From the NCBI GenBank assembly GCA_001949185.1, contig BDGG01000005.1:992001-1056000 (forward strand): a DNA stretch of 64,000 nt. Reading direction: 5' to 3'. The notes beneath the pieces are model-generated. The model ran no database searches. It was not told the origin of the DNA and worked only from the letters and a program-made list of their open reading frames with translations. Within the stretch, counting starts at the first letter, position 1. Each line of letters starts with the position of its first letter. Source of the stretch: Ramazzottius varieornatus (Eukaryota > Tardigrada > Eutardigrada > Parachela > Ramazzottiidae). Of the stretch, positions 63,213-64,000 are shown piece after piece. Position numbers and translations under genes: made by a program.

Positions 63213-63650
63213 CCCTGGTATGCGCTCATTGCTATTGACTATGTCGAAGGTTCTCCCGTATAAACACAGTCACTTCCGCTTAGATTGAAAAAGCACTAGA
63301 AGCACAACACACCGACGCACATCTTTCACGTTATTAACCAGGTAAGTCGACAGTGTGAAGAATGGCTGCCGTTCGCAGCAAAAGTTGCTGTAACAACATC
63401 TACAAGTGGAAGATACAACACACCAATCTAAACATTTTCTCCGCCTGCAACATAACGAGCCTGCAAAATAACGAGACGAACGCCAGAGCACCAAAACCAA
63501 ATTTCATAAGGACGAAAGTTGGCTCCAGCAAAACCGATGTTTCGTTATAAACAAGTCAAACGAAAGACTGTAAAGCAAGCTAAACCTGTTCTTTCGGATT
63601 CTCCGCGAAAAAATGGGGATAAACCAGAGCAAAAAGTCCCTCCGAATATC
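63213..63650. other. Short intergenic region
   Basis: About 440 bases between the metalloprotease start and the end of the RNF146-like gene. ACCAG|GTAAGTC near 63340 looks like a plus-strand donor, but no exon pair can be supported. Confidence 0.35.
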
Positions 63651-64000
63651 TTATCCACAGGCAAGTTTCTGTTTCGTTAAGCCCGCAATACCCTTGGTGC
63701 TAGCATCGGCCACACCATGCATCATCCGTCGCCTGATGGCTGGATTGTCTTTCTGCATCTGCACCAGCGCCACAAAGTCCAGGATGTAGATGTGTCCAGC
63801 CAGCATCACTTCCAGGGAACTCTGGCCTTTACTAACGGCGTCGTCGATAGCTGCCGAAGTTCGCTCGTCATACTGCCACCAACCACCGCCTCGACCTTCG
63901 TAGAACCATCCCAGCGGGCCTTGAAGCGCAGAGGACTCGTCGTCATCGTCATGCAGGTGAATGACAGTAACTGTGGGAATGGTGGGTGGGGCCTTCTTGG
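63651..64000 (-). CDS. RNF146: RNF146-like WWE-domain protein, 3' end only
   Basis: The frame ends at TAA 63653-63651 and continues past the window edge, so only the last 115 codons are seen. They form a WWE domain: GPLGWFYEGRGGGWWQYDER, then TSAAIDDAVSKGQ, AGHIYILDFVALVQMQ and RRRMM, ending STKGIAGL. This order is the WWE domain of RNF146 (Iduna), which binds iso-ADP-ribose in poly(ADP-ribose) chains and directs ubiquitylation of PARylated proteins. The N-terminal RING should lie beyond 64000. Compared with vertebrate RNF146 the gene ends soon after the WWE domain, with no long C-terminal tail. Another WWE-only protein is possible but the match is best to RNF146. Confidence 0.82.
   Translation of the reverse strand, partial: KKAPPTIPTVTVIHLHDDDDESSALQGPLGWFYEGRGGGWWQYDERTSAAIDDAVSKGQSSLEVMLAGHIYILDFVALVQMQKDNPAIRRRMMHGVADASTKGIAGLTKQKLACG

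Noticed and set aside
63362-63550. Plus-strand 62-codon frame near the window end
   Set aside because: No motif and it lies between two minus-strand genes; not supportable.

Overview
This is a eukaryotic nuclear window from a compact bilaterian invertebrate genome. Nearly all genes are split by short GT-AG introns, small genes have TATA boxes, one nuclear tRNA-Lys gene is present, and the recognisable proteins are animal ones: an MCTP-type C2/transmembrane protein, tryptophan 2,3-dioxygenase, an NK1/slouch homeobox, an ARL6IP1-like ER protein, a PCMTD1-like protein, an RNF146-like WWE protein and ADAM/ADAMTS-like zinc proteases. I cannot fix the phylum from sequence alone. A small ecdysozoan such as a tardigrade or mite would fit, but that is a guess. 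Exon joins were worked out by eye from splice signals and reading phase, so they are models, not transcripts.

Layout. 0.7-2.8 kb: an acidic-tailed RPC7-like fragment (-) and RNase P/MRP subunit POP4 (+). 3.3-10.4 kb: MCTP gene (+). 11.1-12.1 kb: two tiny TATA-driven genes, followed by a long foldback repeat. 12.9-18.0 kb (-): an intact 8-exon gene predicted to join four tandem Myb/SANT-like modules to four BEN-like repeats (1323 aa). It is followed by a 1.1-kb terminal-inverted-repeat transposon and two inverted, decaying paralogues of the BEN part (20.2-24.7 kb). A fourth fragment lies at 38.1 kb. 25.5-27.1 kb (-): TDO2. A 4-kb gene-poor divergent spacer then leads to an NK1-class homeobox gene (31.1-33.8 kb, +). 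35.7-37.5 kb (-): ARL6IP1-like. 39.1-40.1 kb (-): a damaged BTB-BACK gene. 40.6-43.2 kb (+): REXO5-like exonuclease. 43.5-44.5 kb (-): a secreted Cys/Gly-rich protein. 45.4-46.9 kb (+): an EF-hand protein. 47.0 kb (-): tRNA-Lys(CTT). 47.5-48.3 kb (-): HAD phosphatase (PUDP-like). 48.9-50.3 kb (+): an SDR with altered catalytic residues. 50.9-52.0 kb: second copy of the 1.1-kb transposon, inverted. 52.5-55.2 kb (+): PCMTD1-like. 56.4-57.4 kb (+): C2H2 zinc finger. 57.6-63.2 kb (-): two tandem secreted metalloproteases. 63.65-64 kb (-): 3' end of an RNF146-like gene.

Most genes are unrelated housekeeping or signalling genes and do not form a pathway. The unusual content is (1) the Myb/SANT + BEN-like gene with its decaying relatives, including a 137-bp identical tract that looks like gene conversion, and (2) a family of about 13 small palindromic elements with the core CCAAGTGGCGCAC, 11 of them sitting inside introns.
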